Below, piece after piece: positions 1 through 6,646 of a stretch of 14,953 nt of DNA; position 1 is the first letter of the stretch; each line of letters begins with the position of its first letter. The position numbers and the translations under genes are program-made. Under the pieces are notes generated by a model. It was not told the origin of the DNA. It made no database searches and saw only the letters and a program-made list of their open reading frames with translations. Source of the stretch: Thermaceae bacterium (GTDB lineage Bacteria > Deinococcota > Deinococci > Deinococcales > Marinithermaceae); assembly GCA_027023345.1 (NCBI GenBank), contig JALVVO010000063.1, forward strand, positions 521-15,473. Direction: 5' to 3'.

Positions 1-1573
1 CCCCAGCATCCAGGCGCTTCGCCGGCACCGAAAGGGGCGCCACCCCGAGCGCTCGGGCGCGTTCGGCCCAGAAGAACTGGTCGGCGATGAAGGGCACCCA
101 GACCCCGGGCACGACGCGAACGCCGGGGATCCTCCTGACCTCGGGGTGCACGTCCGGGGGTACCCCCTCGTCGTAGATCCAGGTCCCTTCCTTGACGTGT
201 TCCGGGCGGATCACCGGCTCGGGGTCGCTGGTGGCGGTGAAGATCAGGTCGGCCTCCTTGAGCCAGGCGTAGTCGGTGGTGGCCACGACCTCGGTCTCCG
301 CCCCCTTTCGGGCCAGGTTCTTTTTCAGGCTTCCCGCGATCTTCTCGAGCCTCTCCGGGTCCCGGGCGATAAGGATCAGCCGGCCGAAGAGCGGCGCTAT
401 CTGGCGGGCGATACCGAAGGCGACGACCCCGGTGGCGCCGACCACGGCGGCGGTGGCCTCCTGGAGCGACCGGCCCTCGCGCGCGAAGCGCTCCAGGATC
501 CGGGGGATCGCCGCCTTGACGGTGCCGGCGGTGAGGGCGCCGCCGTTGGTCACCTGGATCTCGGGGACCGCCTCCTGGACCCTCTTGCCCTTCTCGCCGA
601 CCACGCTCCAAAAGGCCCCGAGGCCGAAGACCGTAGCCCCCAGCTCGCTGGCGAGCCGGGCCCCCTGGATCGCCCGGGTTACCGCAAGCTCGGGTTTTCC
701 CACGATCTGGTGGGGGAAGAGCGGGGCGGAGATCAGGTGGCAGCGGATCTCCCGGCCGTCGGCGGTCCGCACCCCGCGGATCTCGCCGACTTTCATGGGG
801 CGGAAGCGCTCGGCCAGGCGCTCGACCCAGGCCTTGGGGAGAAGGCCCCGCTCGACGAGCGGGCGGAGCCAGCGAAACCGGGGCGACTGCCAGAAGTCCT
901 CGATGGTGAGGGGGTGGATCATGAAGGCACAGACGACGGTCCGCTCGTCGGGGAGGGGAAGGGGTTCGCCGAGCTTGGGCTCGGTGCCCTCGAGGATCCG
1001 CCCCAGATTCTCCTTGTACCGCCAGAGGGCGAGGAGGAAGAGCGCCCAGGCGAGCCCCTTGCTCAAGGGGTCGAGGGGCAGGAAGCTCGCCACCAGGGCG
1101 AGGGCCAGCGCGAGGGAAAGGGCGGCCAGCGTGGCGTAGCCGGTGGCGGCGTAGACGACGAGGGCAAGGGCGACGGGCACGAGCGCGTAGAGCGTGCCCA
1201 GCCCCCCCACCGAGAGCCCGGCGAGCACGCCAAGGAGCACCCCGCCACCCCGGGCCCTGAGCGGCATCCGGGGGGCGAGGAAGGCGAAGGGGTAGAGGTG
1301 GCCAAGGTAGGCGAGGAGGGCGGCGGCGAAGGTCCAGGGCGGGCCGAAGCCCGAGATCAGGTAGACCGCCAGATAGCCCTTCAAAAAGTCCGCCAGGAAG
1401 GCGGCGAAAAGCGCCTTTCCGCCGAGCTTCCTGAGGGCGCTTTCGAGCCCCAGGTTGTAGGTCGAGGCCTTGAGCGGGTCCACCCCGGAGAGCTTCTTCG
1501 CGAGCCAGTAGCCCACCGGTAGGGCGCCGAGAAAGTAGGCGAGGAAGAGGAGGAGCACCCCCAGCGCTTCCAT
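1..1573 (-). CDS. PlsY-like glycerol-3-phosphate acyltransferase fused to acyl-ACP-reductase-like domain (3' end outside window)
   Basis: The frame is open for 524 codons from ATG 1573 to the window edge, so the C-terminus is missing. Residues 1-200 are a hydrophobic multi-pass membrane domain resembling PlsY, which moves an acyl group from acyl-phosphate to glycerol-3-phosphate. The three PlsY motifs are present in altered form: STYNLGLESALR at 37-48 (usual SGNIGxTNxxR), a glycine cluster at 109-111 (usual KGGKG), and ENLGRILEGTEPKLG at 188-202. Residues about 212-524 resemble the COG5322 family, which includes cyanobacterial acyl-ACP reductase: AFMIHPLT at 216-223, VTNGGALT at 341-348, and a Rossmann motif VVGATG at 377-382 followed by LIARDPERL. 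The catalytic Cys known from that family would lie beyond the window. A start 5 nt after the stop of the preceding gene, with AAGGTAG before it, suggests co-transcription. The fold assignments are firm; the activity of either half is inferred, since motif 1 has lost its usual Ser-Gly-Asn spacing. Confidence 0.8.
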   Translation of the reverse strand, partial: MEALGVLLLFLAYFLGALPVGYWLAKKLSGVDPLKASTYNLGLESALRKLGGKALFAAFLADFLKGYLAVYLISGFGPPWTFAAALLAYLGHLYPFAFLAPRMPLRARGGGVLLGVLAGLSVGGLGTLYALVPVALALVVYAATGYATLAALSLALALALVASFLPLDPLSKGLAWALFLLALWRYKENLGRILEGTEPKLGEPLPLPDERTVVCAFMIHPLTIEDFWQSPRFRWLRPLVERGLLPKAWVERLAERFRPMKVGEIRGVRTADGREIRCHLISAPLFPHQIVGKPELAVTRAIQGARLASELGATVFGLGAFWSVVGEKGKRVQEAVPEIQVTNGGALTAGTVKAAIPRILERFAREGRSLQEATAAVVGATGVVAFGIARQIAPLFGRLILIARDPERLEKIAGSLKKNLARKGAETEVVATTDYAWLKEADLIFTATSDPEPVIRPEHVKEGTWIYDEGVPPDVHPEVRRIPGVRVVPGVWVPFIADQFFWAERARALGVAPLSVPAKRLDAG

Positions 1574-1578
1574 CGGCG

Positions 1579-2043
1579 CTACCTTACCAGGAAGCGAAGG
1601 CCCTCGAGCACCCCCGCGCTCGCCAGCGCCACCAACACCCCGGCGGCGACCACGCCGGCGGAAATCGCAGGAAGGGCGTAGCGCTTTTTGACCCCTAGCA
1701 CCACCGCGAGCACGCTCCCGGTCCAGGCCCCGGTGCCGGGCAGGGGGAGGGCGACGAAGAGGAAGAGGCCGAGGGCGCCGTAGCGCTGGACCTTCTCCTC
1801 ACCCTTCAGGCGGACCCGGGCCTCGAGCGCGTCCCAAAGCCGCTTGAAGGGGGGGTAGCGTTCAAGTGTCCCGATCCCCCAGGGCAGCAGCGCAAGCAGC
1901 GCGGGCACCACCAGCAAGTTGCCCAGCACCGCCCAAAGAAAGGCCTCCCAGACCGGAAGCCCGAGCGCCACCCCGAGCGGCAAGGCCCCCCGGAGCTCGA
2001 CGACCGGCGCCATCGCGGTGAGGAAGACGTAGAGCTCGGCCAC
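1579..2043 (-). CDS. Small membrane protein, putative small multidrug export family (PF06695/COG2426)
   Basis: A 154-residue integral membrane protein with a GTG start. Residues 10-25 (APVVELRGALPLGVAL) and the PLPGTGAWTGS segment near residues 100-110 are the two conserved stretches of the PF06695 family, named small multidrug export protein though its substrate is not well established. About four hydrophobic segments are visible, around residues 5-25, 33-55, 88-118 and 120-145. The length is normal for the family. A TATACT box lies 9 nt before the start, directly after the terminator of the rplT operon, so this gene probably begins a new transcript with little or no leader. The stop is 5 nt before the acyltransferase fusion gene, so the two are likely co-transcribed. 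Confidence 0.8.
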   Translation of the reverse strand: MAELYVFLTAMAPVVELRGALPLGVALGLPVWEAFLWAVLGNLLVVPALLALLPWGIGTLERYPPFKRLWDALEARVRLKGEEKVQRYGALGLFLFVALPLPGTGAWTGSVLAVVLGVKKRYALPAISAGVVAAGVLVALASAGVLEGLRFLVR

Positions 2044-2052
2044 TTCCGGAAA

Positions 2053-2058
2053 AGTATA
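2053..2058 (-). promoter_or_regulatory. -10 box TATACT for the small membrane protein gene
   Basis: TATACT on the minus strand sits 9 nt upstream of the GTG start, immediately after the terminator palindrome. The palindrome occupies the position where a -35 box would be, and I see no clear -35 element. The predicted transcript would have a leader of a few bases at most. Confidence 0.5.
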
Positions 2059-2084
2059 CGCGCGGGGCCGCGCGGCCCCGCGCG
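2059..2084 (-). terminator. Intrinsic terminator of the infC-rpmI-rplT operon
   Basis: A 26-nt perfect palindrome composed only of G and C begins 13 nt after the rplT stop codon. In RNA it can fold as an 11-bp stem with a CGCG loop. On the minus strand it is followed by UAUACUUUU, a short and imperfect U-tract. The palindrome would also act on plus-strand transcription, but no plus-strand gene ends here. Confidence 0.75.
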
Positions 2085-2097
2085 CCGGTTCCCGGGC

Positions 2098-2454
2098 TTA
2101 GCCCCGGGCCTTGGACGCGACCTCGACGAGCTTTTTGAAGCCCTCGGGGTCGCGCACGGCGATGTCAGCGAGGACCTTTCGGTTTAGCTTGACGCCCGCG
2201 AGCTTCAGCCCGTGCATGAACTCCGAGTAGCGCATCCCGTTTTGCCGGGCAGCGGCGTTGATCCGGGCGATCCAGAGCTTGCGGTAGTCGCGCTTCTTCT
2301 TCTTTCGGTCGGCGTAGGCGTGCTCGGCGGCGTTCAGGAGGGTTTCCTTGGCCCGGCGGTAGGAGATCGAGCGAAGCCCCCAGAACCCCTTGGCCCGCTT
2401 CAGGAGCCGCTTGTGGCGGCGACGGCGAACGACACCGGTCTTGGCGCGGGGCAT
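2098..2454 (-). CDS. rplT: 50S ribosomal protein L20
   Basis: A 118-residue basic protein that matches L20 over its full length: the PRAKTGVVRRRRHKRLLK start, FWGLRSISYRRAKETLL, the RKLWIARINAAARQNGMRYSEFM core (about residues 58-80) and LNRKVLADIAV. L20 binds 23S rRNA early in assembly of the large subunit. Its start follows the rpmI stop by 3 nt. The Shine-Dalgarno sequence GGAGGT overlaps the end of rpmI, so translation of the two is probably coupled. It is the last gene of the infC operon, with a terminator hairpin directly downstream. In several bacteria L20 represses its own operon; I see no specific operator here. Confidence 0.98.
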   Translation of the reverse strand: MPRAKTGVVRRRRHKRLLKRAKGFWGLRSISYRRAKETLLNAAEHAYADRKKKKRDYRKLWIARINAAARQNGMRYSEFMHGLKLAGVKLNRKVLADIAVRDPEGFKKLVEVASKARG

Positions 2455-2457
2455 CGC

Positions 2458-2661
2458 TTACCTCCAGTCGTAGGGCAGGAGCACCCGGAACTTGCGGGCG
2501 TCGCCCTTAAAGAGCACGAACTTCTTGCCTTTGAGCCGGATCGTCTTGCCCGACTTCTTGTAGTTGAGGTGGCGTTTCCCGGTCTTGTACGCCACCACCT
2601 TGCCGCGGGCGGTGACCTTGACCCGCCCTTTGGCGCCCTTATGGGTCTTCATCTTCGGCAT
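2458..2661 (-). CDS. rpmI: 50S ribosomal protein L35
   Basis: A 67-residue, very basic protein with the L35 signature: PKMKTHKGAKGRVKVTARGKV at the start, then RHLNYKKSGK and a lysine-rich KGKKFVLF segment. Its length is normal for L35 (about 65 residues). A strong Shine-Dalgarno sequence, GGAGGTGA, lies just before ATG 2661. The gene sits between infC and rplT in the order conserved in most bacteria. The 74-nt gap to infC contains a short inverted repeat (TCCCC-A-GGGGA, around 2688-2698) but no convincing terminator. Confidence 0.97.
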   Translation of the reverse strand: MPKMKTHKGAKGRVKVTARGKVVAYKTGKRHLNYKKSGKTIRLKGKKFVLFKGDARKFRVLLPYDWR

Positions 2662-2735
2662 GCTTCACCTCCGCTGGCCGGGGTCCCCTGGGGATCTTTG
2701 GCCCGGACGCAGCGCCCGCTAGTCTACCACACGCG

Positions 2736-3248
2736 CTACTTTTTCGCGATGGGGGCGAGGACCATGTTCATGTCCCGGCCGGCGAGCTGGGGCGGCATCT
2801 CCACGGTGGCGATCTCCTTGAGGTCCTCGGCGACCCGGTCGAGGATCTTCTTGCCGAGTTCGGGGTGGGCCATCTCCCGGCCTCGGAACATGATCGTCAC
2901 CTTGACCTTGTGGCCGTCCTCGAGGAAGCGCCGGACGTGCTTGAGCTTGGTCTGGTAGTCGTGCTCGCTGACCTTGACCCGGAACTTGATCGCCTTGATC
3001 TCCTGCTTCTTTTGCTTCTTGCGGCGCTCCTTCTCCTGCTGCTGCTGCTCGTAGCGCCACTTGCCGTAGTCCAGGATCCGGGCCACCGGCGGCTTGGCCG
3101 CCGGGCTTACCAAAACAAGGTCGAGGCCCTTTTCCTGTGCGATTCTTAGGGCCTCGCGGGTGTCCACGATTCCGAGTTGCTGACCGCTTTCGTCGATGAG
3201 CCGCACCTGCCGGACGCGGATTTCCTCGTTGATCCTATGCTCCCTGAT
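2736..3248 (-). CDS. infC: Translation initiation factor IF-3, with ATC start codon
   Basis: IF-3 binds the 30S subunit, keeps it free of 50S and checks initiator tRNA and start codon. The protein has the N-domain (INEEIRVRQVRLIDESGQQLG), a Lys/Gln/Glu-rich linker around residues 80-95, and the C-domain with VTIMFRGREMAHPELG. A GTG at 3206 would give only 156 residues and lose the conserved INEEIRVRQV start. Reading from ATC at 3248 gives 170 residues beginning (M)REHRINEEIRVRQVRLID, which aligns end to end with Thermus IF-3 as I remember it. TGA lies directly before this ATC, so no upstream start is possible in this frame. A Shine-Dalgarno match at 3254-3262 is correctly placed for it. Rare starts in infC are a known autoregulatory device, because IF-3 discriminates against such codons. 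Confidence 0.95.
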   Translation of the reverse strand: MREHRINEEIRVRQVRLIDESGQQLGIVDTREALRIAQEKGLDLVLVSPAAKPPVARILDYGKWRYEQQQQEKERRKKQKKQEIKAIKFRVKVSEHDYQTKLKHVRRFLEDGHKVKVTIMFRGREMAHPELGKKILDRVAEDLKEIATVEMPPQLAGRDMNMVLAPIAKK

Positions 3249-3253
3249 TCAGC

Positions 3254-3262
3254 ATCACCCCC
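3254..3262 (-). promoter_or_regulatory. Shine-Dalgarno site that fixes the ATC start of infC
   Basis: GGGGGTGAT on the minus strand differs at one base from the extended consensus GGAGGTGAT and ends 5 nt before the ATC codon at 3248. The only nearby ATG (3255) overlaps this site, is out of frame, and reaches a stop after six codons. Confidence 0.75.
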
Positions 3263-3301
3263 AAGAGCGCTTCACCGAACGCTCAGAAACTACCGGCCCT
3301 A

Positions 3302-3331
3302 AGTGTACGGGGGCGGGCGAGCCGGGCGCAA
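3302..3331 (-). promoter_or_regulatory. Putative infC operon promoter
   Basis: On the minus strand TTGCGC (3326-3331) and TACACT (3302-3307) are separated by 18 nt. This predicts a leader of roughly 45 nt before the ATC start, long enough for the Shine-Dalgarno site. The -35 box is a moderate match. The site lies in the 102-nt divergent gap shared with the TrmL gene. Confidence 0.5.
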
Positions 3332-3338
3332 GCGGAGT

Positions 3339-3344
3339 TAGGCT
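3339..3344 (+). promoter_or_regulatory. -10 box TAGGCT for trmL, leaderless type
   Basis: TAGGCT lies 6 nt before the GTG at 3351, so transcription would begin at or next to the start codon. No -35 box is obvious, and the GGAG at 3334-3337 is too far away (13 nt) to be a good ribosome site. Confidence 0.4.
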
Positions 3345-3350
3345 TCGGGC

Positions 3351-3797
3351 GTGGTCCGAATCGTCCTCGTCGAGCCCGAGATCCCTCAGAACACCGGCAA
3401 CGTGGCCCGGACCGCGGTGGCCCTCGGGGCCGAGCTCCACCTGGTCCGCCCCTTCGGCTTCCGCTGGGGCGATCCCCGGATGCGCCGGGCCGGACTCGAC
3501 TACTGGAGGCACCTTCGCTACGTCCTCCACGACTCTTGGGCGGCCTTCCTGGAGAGCTTGCCCGAGGGCGCCCGCGTCTTTGCCTTCAGCGCCCGCGCCC
3601 AGCGCACGCTCTACGCGGTCCGCTTCCAAAAGGGGGACTGGCTGCTCTTCGGCCCCGAGACCCGGGGGCTTTCCTCCGAGGTGCTGGCTCGCTTTCCCTC
3701 GCTCAAAATCCCCACCCCGGGGCCGGTGCGCTCCCTGAACCTGGCGGTGGCAGTGGGGGTGGCGGAGTACGAGGCCTACCGGCAGGTCGCGGGGTAA
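3351..3797 (+). CDS. trmL: TrmL-type tRNA (cytidine/uridine-34-2'-O)-methyltransferase, SPOUT family
   Basis: A 148-residue protein (GTG start) resembling E. coli TrmL (YibK), which methylates the ribose of the wobble base of certain leucine tRNAs using S-adenosylmethionine. The start VLVEPEIPQNTGNVART (residues 5-21), RRAGLDYW at 45-52, LFGPETRGL at 99-107 and the last knot motif SLNLAVAVGVAEYEA at 128-142 follow the SPOUT pattern, in which the C-terminal trefoil knot binds the cofactor. The length is that of a minimal SPOUT enzyme without an RNA-binding extension. It is divergent from infC and followed after 8 nt by a secreted protein gene. Family is certain; the exact tRNA target is inferred from the resemblance to TrmL. 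Confidence 0.88.
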   Translation: MVRIVLVEPEIPQNTGNVARTAVALGAELHLVRPFGFRWGDPRMRRAGLDYWRHLRYVLHDSWAAFLESLPEGARVFAFSARAQRTLYAVRFQKGDWLLFGPETRGLSSEVLARFPSLKIPTPGPVRSLNLAVAVGVAEYEAYRQVAG

Positions 3798-3800
3798 ACT
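3795..3800 (+). promoter_or_regulatory. -10 box TAAACT for the secreted protein gene, overlapping the trmL stop
   Basis: TAAACT is 5 nt before ATG 3806, and its TAA is the stop codon of trmL. No Shine-Dalgarno site fits, so a leaderless transcript is likely. No -35 box is seen. Confidence 0.4.
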
Positions 3801-3805
3801 GGGGC

Positions 3806-4285
3806 ATGTTCAAGAAGGCGTGGAGCGCGGTTCTGTTTCTTGGCCTGGTTTGGGCGGGGGCGCCTGCGGTCCCGGTGCCGGTGCCGGACTTCCGCACGCG
3901 CGGCGCCTCCCCCGCGCCCGAGCACGCGCTGGCCCTGAGGCTGGGCTTGGCCGGGCGGGCCGAGGTTGTGCTCGAGCGCTACCTCGACGGCCGGCGGGTG
4001 GGTCAAGCCCGAAGCCACGGCGAGGGCCCGGCGGTGGTGGTCTTTGGCTACAGCACTTCGGAAGGTTGCCCGCTCCTCCTCGTCGGCGCGGTCTTCCGCG
4101 AGGGGGGAGCGAGCAGCGGGGGCGCTTGCGCCGAGTCGAGGCCGGCTAGCGAGGTCCGCCTTTTGCCCACGTTCCCCGATCGGATCGGAGCCGGCGGACC
4201 CTATCCGGTGGCCTGGCTCTCCTTCAGGGACGCGCGGGACCGGCTCCACCAGGCCTGGTGGCTGCTTTGGTGGCAAGGAAGGTGA
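3806..4285 (+). CDS. Small secreted protein of unknown function
   Basis: A 159-residue product that I do not recognise. The first 21 residues (MFKK, then hydrophobic AVLFLGLVWAGAPA) form a typical Sec signal peptide with a likely cut after APA. The mature part has a Pro/Val stretch (VPVPVPDF), two cysteines (88 and 108) that could pair outside the cytoplasm, and a Trp-rich end (WWLLWWQ). It begins 8 nt after trmL, with the -10-like TAAACT box overlapping the trmL stop. Its last 62 nt overlap the 3' end of lysK on the other strand, so the final 20 or so residues may be poorly constrained. Evidence that it is a real gene: signal peptide, promoter-like box, and no other gene in this space. Confidence 0.65.
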   Translation: MFKKAWSAVLFLGLVWAGAPAVPVPVPDFRTRGASPAPEHALALRLGLAGRAEVVLERYLDGRRVGQARSHGEGPAVVVFGYSTSEGCPLLLVGAVFREGGASSGGACAESRPASEVRLLPTFPDRIGAGGPYPVAWLSFRDARDRLHQAWWLLWWQGR

Positions 4286-5345
4286 GCGCCTCCTTCAGCA
4301 CCGCCACCCCCTTTTCGAACTCGGGGATCAGGACGTGCTCGAAGGGGGTATGGTCGAGGGCGGAGTCGCCGGGGCCGTAGGCCACCATCGGCACCGGCCA
4401 GTGGGGGGCGAGGACGTTCATATCCGAGGTGCCGGTCTTGTACTTGAAGACCGGGCGGCCCCCGGCCTTGCGGACGCCGACCCGGAAGGCGCGGGAGAGC
4501 GGGGTGTCCTTCTCGCCCTTGTAGGCGACCTCCTTGCCCCAGAAATGGAACTCGAGGGTCGGCGGGGCCAGGGAGAGGAGCTTCTGAATCGCCTCCTCGG
4601 GGGGGAGGCGGGGAGGCAGGCGGAGGTCGAAGAAGAGCTCCGCCACCTGGCGCATCTCGGGCTCCTCGACCCGGAAGTCGCGGAGCGAGTACTGCACCTG
4701 GTCGAAGGGCCGCTGGCCGATGTTGTAGGCCTCGGCCCAGGACTTCATGGCTACGAAGTAGCTGACGAGCTCTTCGGCGGCGTTGGGCTCGTGGTGGGCT
4801 GAGTGGAAGTGGTCCTTCTCCCGCCGCACCCGAACTAGGATCCGGCCTTTGTAGCCGAGGGTGATCCCCTCCCAGCCGGAGGGCTCGCCGATCACCACGA
4901 AGTCGGGCGTTAGCTGCTTGGCCACGTACCGGGCGCCCTTGGAGGAGGGCACCTCTTCCTCGGTGGCGCCGACCACGTGGATCGTCACCCGGTCCTTGAG
5001 GTCCGGGGGCAGGCTACCCACGGCGAGGGCGAAGGCGGCGAAGGGCCCTTTGGCGTCCACCGCGCCCCGGCCGAAGAGTTTGTCGCCCTCGACCCGCACC
5101 GGGACCTCGCCGGGTACGGTGTCGATGTGGCCGACGAGGGCGACCTCTAGGGGCCCTTCCCCCCAGACGCCGCGGGCGTTGTCGGCCTCGTCCACCCAGG
5201 CCTTCATCCCCATCGCCTTCATGCCCCGCACGAAGTGCTGGGCCACGAGCCGCTCCTGCCCCGAGGGCGAGGGGATCTCGAGGGCCTCCTTCAAAAAGCG
5301 GATCGGCTCCTTCCTGGGGTCGTAGGGGAGGGGAGGGAAGCTCAC
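4224..5345 (-). CDS. lysK: LysK: [LysW]-lysine hydrolase
   Basis: A 373-residue M20-family metallo-hydrolase that cuts lysine from the C-terminal Glu of LysW in the last step of this lysine pathway; relatives may also release ornithine from LysW. Metal ligands of the family are visible: GHIDTV (His73), RGAVDAKG (Asp97), ATEEEVPS (Glu129/130), IGEPSGW (Glu154) and DHTPFEH near the end (His332). The GTG start at 5345 overlaps the lysJ stop by four bases (GTGA) and has AAAGGAG 5 nt upstream, so it is translationally coupled to lysJ. The last 13 or so residues (KAATRPGGAGPARP) look like an added tail, and this part overlaps the convergent secreted protein gene. Confidence 0.95.
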   Translation of the reverse strand: MSFPPLPYDPRKEPIRFLKEALEIPSPSGQERLVAQHFVRGMKAMGMKAWVDEADNARGVWGEGPLEVALVGHIDTVPGEVPVRVEGDKLFGRGAVDAKGPFAAFALAVGSLPPDLKDRVTIHVVGATEEEVPSSKGARYVAKQLTPDFVVIGEPSGWEGITLGYKGRILVRVRREKDHFHSAHHEPNAAEELVSYFVAMKSWAEAYNIGQRPFDQVQYSLRDFRVEEPEMRQVAELFFDLRLPPRLPPEEAIQKLLSLAPPTLEFHFWGKEVAYKGEKDTPLSRAFRVGVRKAGGRPVFKYKTGTSDMNVLAPHWPVPMVAYGPGDSALDHTPFEHVLIPEFEKGVAVLKEALTFLATKAATRPGGAGPARP

Positions 5346-6610
5346 GATGCTCCTTTCAGGGTGTGGGATGTGGGGTGTGGGATGTGGGAAGTGGGTTGTG
5401 GGAAGCGGGTCGTTTTTTTCTTACCCCCCACATCCCACTTCCTACCCCCTTCATTTAGCACCTCCGCTACCGCTCTTGCGGCGCCCAAAAGCTCCTCCTC
5501 CGTCACCACCACCGGGGGCAGAAAGCGCATCACGTTGGGGCCCGCCTGGATGGTAAGGATTTTGTGCTCCTCGGCGAGGCGCTTCAGGTAGGGGGCGGCC
5601 TTCTCCTTGAGCTCGACCCCCACCATCAGCCCGAGCCCCCGGACCTCGCGGACCTTTTTGCTCTCGATGGCCCGGAGCGCTTCCATGAACACGGCGCCGA
5701 GCCGCTCGGCCCGCTCCCATAGCCGCCCCTCCCAGACCGCGCGGACCGCCGCCGTCCCCGCCGCCATCGCCAGCGGGTTGCCGCCGAAGGTGGAGCCGTG
5801 GGCGCCCTTGGGCATCCGGTCCGCGATCTCGTCGGTGGTGACCATGGAGCCGAGGGGAAAGCCCCCGCCCAGGGGCTTCGCGAGCGTCAGGATATCGGGC
5901 ACCACCCCGTAGTGCTCGAAGGCATACATGCGGCCGGTGCGGCCGAGGCCGGTCTGGATCTCGTCGAGGACGAGGAGGGCGCCCTTTTCGCGGGTGACCT
6001 CCCGGGCCGCCTGCAAAAACTCCGGGGTCGCCGGCCGCACCCCGCCCTCGCCCTGGACGGGTTCCAGGATCACCGCCGCGGTCTCGCCGTCCACCGCCTT
6101 TTCGAGCGCCTCCACGTCGTTATAGGGGATGAACTCCACCGGCTCGACCAGGGGCTTGAAGGGCTCGCGGTACTTCTTCTCCCAAGTGATGGAGAGCGAG
6201 CCGAAGCTCCGGCCGTGGAACGAGCGCATGGCGGCGACGAACTTCTTCTTGCCGGTGGCGGCGCGGGCGAACTTGAGCGCGGCCTCCACCGCCTCGGTGC
6301 CGGAGTTGGTGGGGAAGACCCGGGTAAGGGGCTCGGGAAGCGTCTCGACCAGGGTTTTATAGAACTCGGCGCGGCGGTCGCTGGCGAAGACCTGGGGCAA
6401 GACGGCGAGGGTTTCGGCCTGTTTCTTGATCGCTTCTACCACCGCCGGGTGCCGGTGGCCCAAGAAGCCCACCCCGATCCCGTTGATCAGGTCGAGGTAG
6501 CGGTTGCCCTCGGCGTCCCAGACGTAGGCCCCCTCGCCCCGGACGATGACGAAATCGGACTTGGCGTAGACGCCGGAGTCGTGGCGCTTTTCGATGGATA
6601 GCCAGTCCAT
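5342..6610 (-). CDS. lysJ: LysJ: [LysW]-aminoadipate semialdehyde transaminase, with a repeat-derived C-terminal tail
   Basis: A PLP-dependent class III aminotransferase that adds the epsilon-amino group to LysW-bound aminoadipate semialdehyde; related enzymes also act in the LysW-ornithine route. The family motifs are clear: NSGTEAVEAALK (102-113), FHGRSFGSLS (131-140), VLDEIQTGLGRTG (214-226, Asp216 contacts PLP) and LAKPLGGGFPLG (243-254, Lys245 binds PLP). The enzyme proper ends near residue 386 (AVAEVLNEG). The remaining 33 or so residues (Lys-rich, then PTSHIPHPTSHT) are encoded by a G/T-rich repeat at 5358-5450 and are not part of the family. The upstream promoter is the best in the window, with TAGATT 6 nt before the ATG, so this gene probably starts a leaderless lysJ-lysK transcript. 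Confidence 0.95.
   Translation of the reverse strand: MDWLSIEKRHDSGVYAKSDFVIVRGEGAYVWDAEGNRYLDLINGIGVGFLGHRHPAVVEAIKKQAETLAVLPQVFASDRRAEFYKTLVETLPEPLTRVFPTNSGTEAVEAALKFARAATGKKKFVAAMRSFHGRSFGSLSITWEKKYREPFKPLVEPVEFIPYNDVEALEKAVDGETAAVILEPVQGEGGVRPATPEFLQAAREVTREKGALLVLDEIQTGLGRTGRMYAFEHYGVVPDILTLAKPLGGGFPLGSMVTTDEIADRMPKGAHGSTFGGNPLAMAAGTAAVRAVWEGRLWERAERLGAVFMEALRAIESKKVREVRGLGLMVGVELKEKAAPYLKRLAEEHKILTIQAGPNVMRFLPPVVVTEEELLGAARAVAEVLNEGGRKWDVGGKKKTTRFPQPTSHIPHPTSHTLKGAS
5358..5450. repeat. G/T-rich repeat cluster with inverted copies inside the 3' end of lysJ
   Basis: GTGGGATGTGGG occurs twice in direct orientation (5363-5374 and 5377-5388), followed by GGGAAGTGGG (5386-5395). After a spacer with seven T's, the complement CCCCACATCCCAC occurs at 5426-5438. 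The arms can fold into a hairpin in several registers. GGGATGTGGGGTGTGGG at 5365-5381 is repeated exactly (17 nt) at 14920-14936 in lysU. The element is read through in frame in lysJ, without breaking its overlap with lysK. Confidence 0.85.
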
Positions 6611-6616
6611 GGCCGC

Positions 6617-6646
6617 AATCTATGAGTAGAAAAGCGACGGTGTCAA
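6617..6646 (-). promoter_or_regulatory. lysJ promoter, leaderless
   Basis: On the minus strand TTGACA (6641-6646) and TAGATT (6617-6622) are 18 nt apart, and TAGATT ends 6 nt before ATG 6610. No Shine-Dalgarno site is present. The expected start of transcription falls on or next to the A of the ATG. The -35 box overlaps the toxin stop codon. Confidence 0.8.

Noticed and set aside
146..1522. Very long open frame on the plus strand (458 codons), and similar long ones at 5798-6601 and 8313-9725
   Set aside because: They lie opposite well-supported genes, have low-complexity Gly/Glu/Arg/Pro-rich translations and match no family. Such antisense frames are expected in GC-rich DNA.
3235..3255. Short leader peptide (ATG, six codons) overlapping the infC start
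   Set aside because: Its ATG lies within the Shine-Dalgarno site, so a ribosome could not be placed for it. The site is spaced correctly for the ATC of infC instead.
5358..5450. CRISPR array at the G/T-rich repeats
   Set aside because: Units are 6-12 nt, abut or overlap one another, vary, and have no unique spacers; no cas genes are present.
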